From: DSSM01 sp964484125
Lineage (GTDB): Bacteria > Bacteroidota > Ignavibacteria > Tepidaquicellales > Tepidaquicellaceae
Reading direction: 5' to 3'
NCBI GenBank assembly: GCA_964484125.1
Contig: CAZAEK010000006.1
Coordinates: 62,001-126,000, forward strand
Length of the DNA stretch: 64,000 nt
Every line of letters begins with the position of its first letter. The first letter of the stretch is position 1. Both the position numbers and the translations under genes were made by a program. The notes under the pieces were generated by a model. The model saw nothing but the letters and a program-made list of their open reading frames with translations, did no database searches and was not told the DNA's origin. Below are positions 62,421 to 64,000 of the stretch, piece by piece.

Positions 62421-62592
62421 ATAATAAATTGCAAATATATCATTTATACATATTTATTTCAATTCATTTTTCGACCACATTGGAAACGTATTTTCCTTAG
62501 TTTTTATTTATTTCATTTCACGTCTCCGTATGATTAATTGAATTGTAGATTAAAATTAATAATTTTATTATTAATATAATTTTTAAAAAAAT
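62421..62592. other. AT-rich leader, nothing recognised
   Basis: About 170 bases between tRNA-Met and the parvulin gene. Very AT-rich, with no gene, no repeat module and no clear promoter consensus. Confidence 0.6.
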
Positions 62593-64000
62593 ATGTTAAA
62601 GAAAACAGCATTAATAATTTTAATTGCCGGGTTTTTTATAGTGGGATTAATAAACCTGAGATGTTCAACGGAGAAGGTAGTAGCAGAAATAGGACCCGAT
62701 AAAATAACTCTTAAAGATTTTGAGGATAGTTTTTTAAAAGCAAAGTTCAGCAATATTGAACTGGCAAGGAATTCAGGCATACAGGAAAAATCAGCGTATC
62801 TTAAAGATATGATTAAGACTGAATTAAAATACCGTGAGGGGATTGAAAAGAAACTTGATACATTGCCAAAATTCAATGAGGAGTTGAAAAGGGAAGAGAA
62901 TAGTCTGCTCTCGTATGAATATATCAGAACAAAGTTAGTAGAGCCAAACCTGAAGGATTATTATGAAAAGATAAGGCACGATATAAGAGTGTCTCATATA
63001 TTCTTACCGATAGAGAAGGATATGTCTTTTGAAGATTCGGTAAAGAAATATCAACTTGCCCGGGAGATAATAAACCGACTGCAATCGAATGAGAGTTTTG
63101 AATCACTTGCAAAAATATATTCAGCCGAATCTGAAACACGTGAAAATGGAGGAGACTTGTACTTTATTTCACCCGGAATGACCTTCCCTGAATTTGAATA
63201 TGCGGCATATAATCTGAATCCCGGAGATTTTACAAAAGAACCCGTAAGGACAATTAAAGGACTTCATATTATAAAACAGACAGACAGAAAGGAGAGGTAT
63301 GATTCAGTAAAAGTTTCACATATATTAATTACTGATAAAGTAAATGCAAACGGTGCTAAAGACAGTCTGCAGTCTTATAAAGAAATTGAATCTTTAAGAA
63401 AGAAAATAAGTTCTGCGGAAGATTTTGAAAAAATTGCAAAAGAATATTCAGAAGATACAATTACTAAATCAAAAGGTGGTGATCTCGGATATATTAAGCG
63501 TCGCCAGTTTTCCATAGTTTTCGACAGTACGATTTTTTCACTGGAACCCGGGAAAATATCTGATATTATAAGAACAGAATACGGCTGGCATATTTTAATT
63601 ATGACAGATGCAGTGAAAATAAAACCTTTTGAAGATATAAAGGGAATTCTTGAAATACAGTTTGCAAACAGCTATAATTACAGAAAACTTTATAATGATT
63701 TTGTTTTAGACTTAAGAGGAAAATACGGACTTAGTGTTGATAAAAACGGAGTTGATTTTATATTGAATAAAGTCAAAGATACAACACTTGCATTTGAAGT
63801 TATCAATCCGAATATACTTTTTTCAGAAGAGGATAAAAAAATTGTTACAGGAAGATTCTCCGGCGGGGAAATAACAATAAATGACCTTATTGCTTATGTA
63901 AGCAAAAACAGTAATGCAGCAAAAAAGGAATTAACGCGTTTTAATCTGATTACAATAATATCAGCATCGGCAGATACTAAATTTGAGACACTTGAGGCAA
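62593..64000 (+). CDS. parvulin-type peptidyl-prolyl isomerase (SurA/PpiC-like), truncated
   Basis: A 469-codon fragment running past the right edge. The N terminus is a hydrophobic segment ending in LRC (Cys24), a possible but imperfect lipobox. The body shows a SurA-like N domain (about 30-130, VAEIGPDKITLKDFEDSFLKA) and two rotamase domains: VSHIFLPIE...GGDLYFISPGMTFPEFEYAA (about 130-230) and VSHILITDKV...KGGDLGYIKRRQFSIVFD (about 245-335). It should act as an outer-membrane-protein chaperone in the periplasm, fitting the many barrel and T9SS proteins. The ATG is preceded by an A-rich leader. Confidence 0.88.
   Translation, partial: MLKKTALIILIAGFFIVGLINLRCSTEKVVAEIGPDKITLKDFEDSFLKAKFSNIELARNSGIQEKSAYLKDMIKTELKYREGIEKKLDTLPKFNEELKREENSLLSYEYIRTKLVEPNLKDYYEKIRHDIRVSHIFLPIEKDMSFEDSVKKYQLAREIINRLQSNESFESLAKIYSAESETRENGGDLYFISPGMTFPEFEYAAYNLNPGDFTKEPVRTIKGLHIIKQTDRKERYDSVKVSHILITDKVNANGAKDSLQSYKEIESLRKKISSAEDFEKIAKEYSEDTITKSKGGDLGYIKRRQFSIVFDSTIFSLEPGKISDIIRTEYGWHILIMTDAVKIKPFEDIKGILEIQFANSYNYRKLYNDFVLDLRGKYGLSVDKNGVDFILNKVKDTTLAFEVINPNILFSEEDKKIVTGRFSGGEITINDLIAYVSKNSNAAKKELTRFNLITIISASADTKFETLEA

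Overview
The window reads as chromosomal DNA from a low-GC (about one third by eye), non-pathway-specialised heterotroph of the Bacteroidota/Chlorobiota lineage, most like Ignavibacteria. The support is the type IX secretion (T9SS) C-terminal sorting domains with the NYPNPFNP signature and SGVYFYKLTAG-like ends on four large exported proteins, a TonB-receptor-type barrel with a carboxypeptidase-regulatory-like domain, a DUF5686-type outer membrane protein, A-rich leaders that mostly lack Shine-Dalgarno motifs, and hrcA-grpE-dnaJ organisation. A 100-N run shows it is a draft scaffold. The taxonomic call is inference from protein families only.

Layout. 0-10.7 kb: a PAS-GAF sensor cut by the left edge, an outer membrane receptor plus dicarboxylate/amino-acid symporter pair on +, then a minus-strand run with a hybrid histidine kinase, a DUF971 protein, Aat (N-end rule transferase), an exported YD-like protein, MeaB and an exported protein. 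10.9-16.7 kb: an octaheme hydroxylamine-oxidoreductase-like cytochrome on +, convergent with the two subunits of methylmalonyl-CoA mutase on the minus strand. 16.8-24 kb: two more sensor kinases, a lipoprotein and a T9SS BNR/Ycf48-like protein. 24-33.4 kb: a long minus-strand housekeeping block (hrcA-grpE-dnaJ-PHP-purF, glycosyltransferase-nadB, class I aminotransferase), then tRNA-Val. 33.9-41.5 kb: plus-strand lipoprotein, upp, relA/spoT, LysE-like exporter, RING-TPR membrane protein and DEAD-box helicase. 41.5-48.1 kb: KAS III enzyme, thioredoxin-like protein, YceI lipoprotein, Cys/Met lyase and a BNR T9SS protein. 48.6-62.3 kb: RNase H with an extra N-terminal domain, PsbP-like duplicated protein, very large FG-GAP T9SS protein, lipoprotein, Xaa-Pro aminopeptidase, rsmG, DUF5686 protein, CHASE4 hybrid kinase and a small CxxCH-containing T9SS protein. 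The right edge has tRNA-Met(CAT) and a truncated parvulin-type chaperone.

How the genes work together. MeaB and the MutA/MutB subunits form a B12-dependent propionate/succinate route. The sorting-domain proteins, barrel proteins, lipoproteins and the SurA/PpiC-like protein belong to an active cell envelope. Five multi-domain histidine kinases, four of them with PAS and/or GAF modules, point to heavy environmental sensing; no separate response regulator was seen.

The most unusual non-coding content is a family of short palindromes with a conserved ATGTTTGTAG/CTACAAACAT flank, clustered at about 33.6, 48.2 and 53.4 kb and present singly at 45.5 kb. Each cluster has CCCC-type palindromes in one orientation on its left and CTCC-type palindromes in the other orientation on its right, a REPIN-like design. 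The assembly gap sits in one of these clusters, and its two edges are an identical 52 bp, so the gap is probably artificial. No phage, CRISPR array, insertion sequence, restriction or defence system was recognised.
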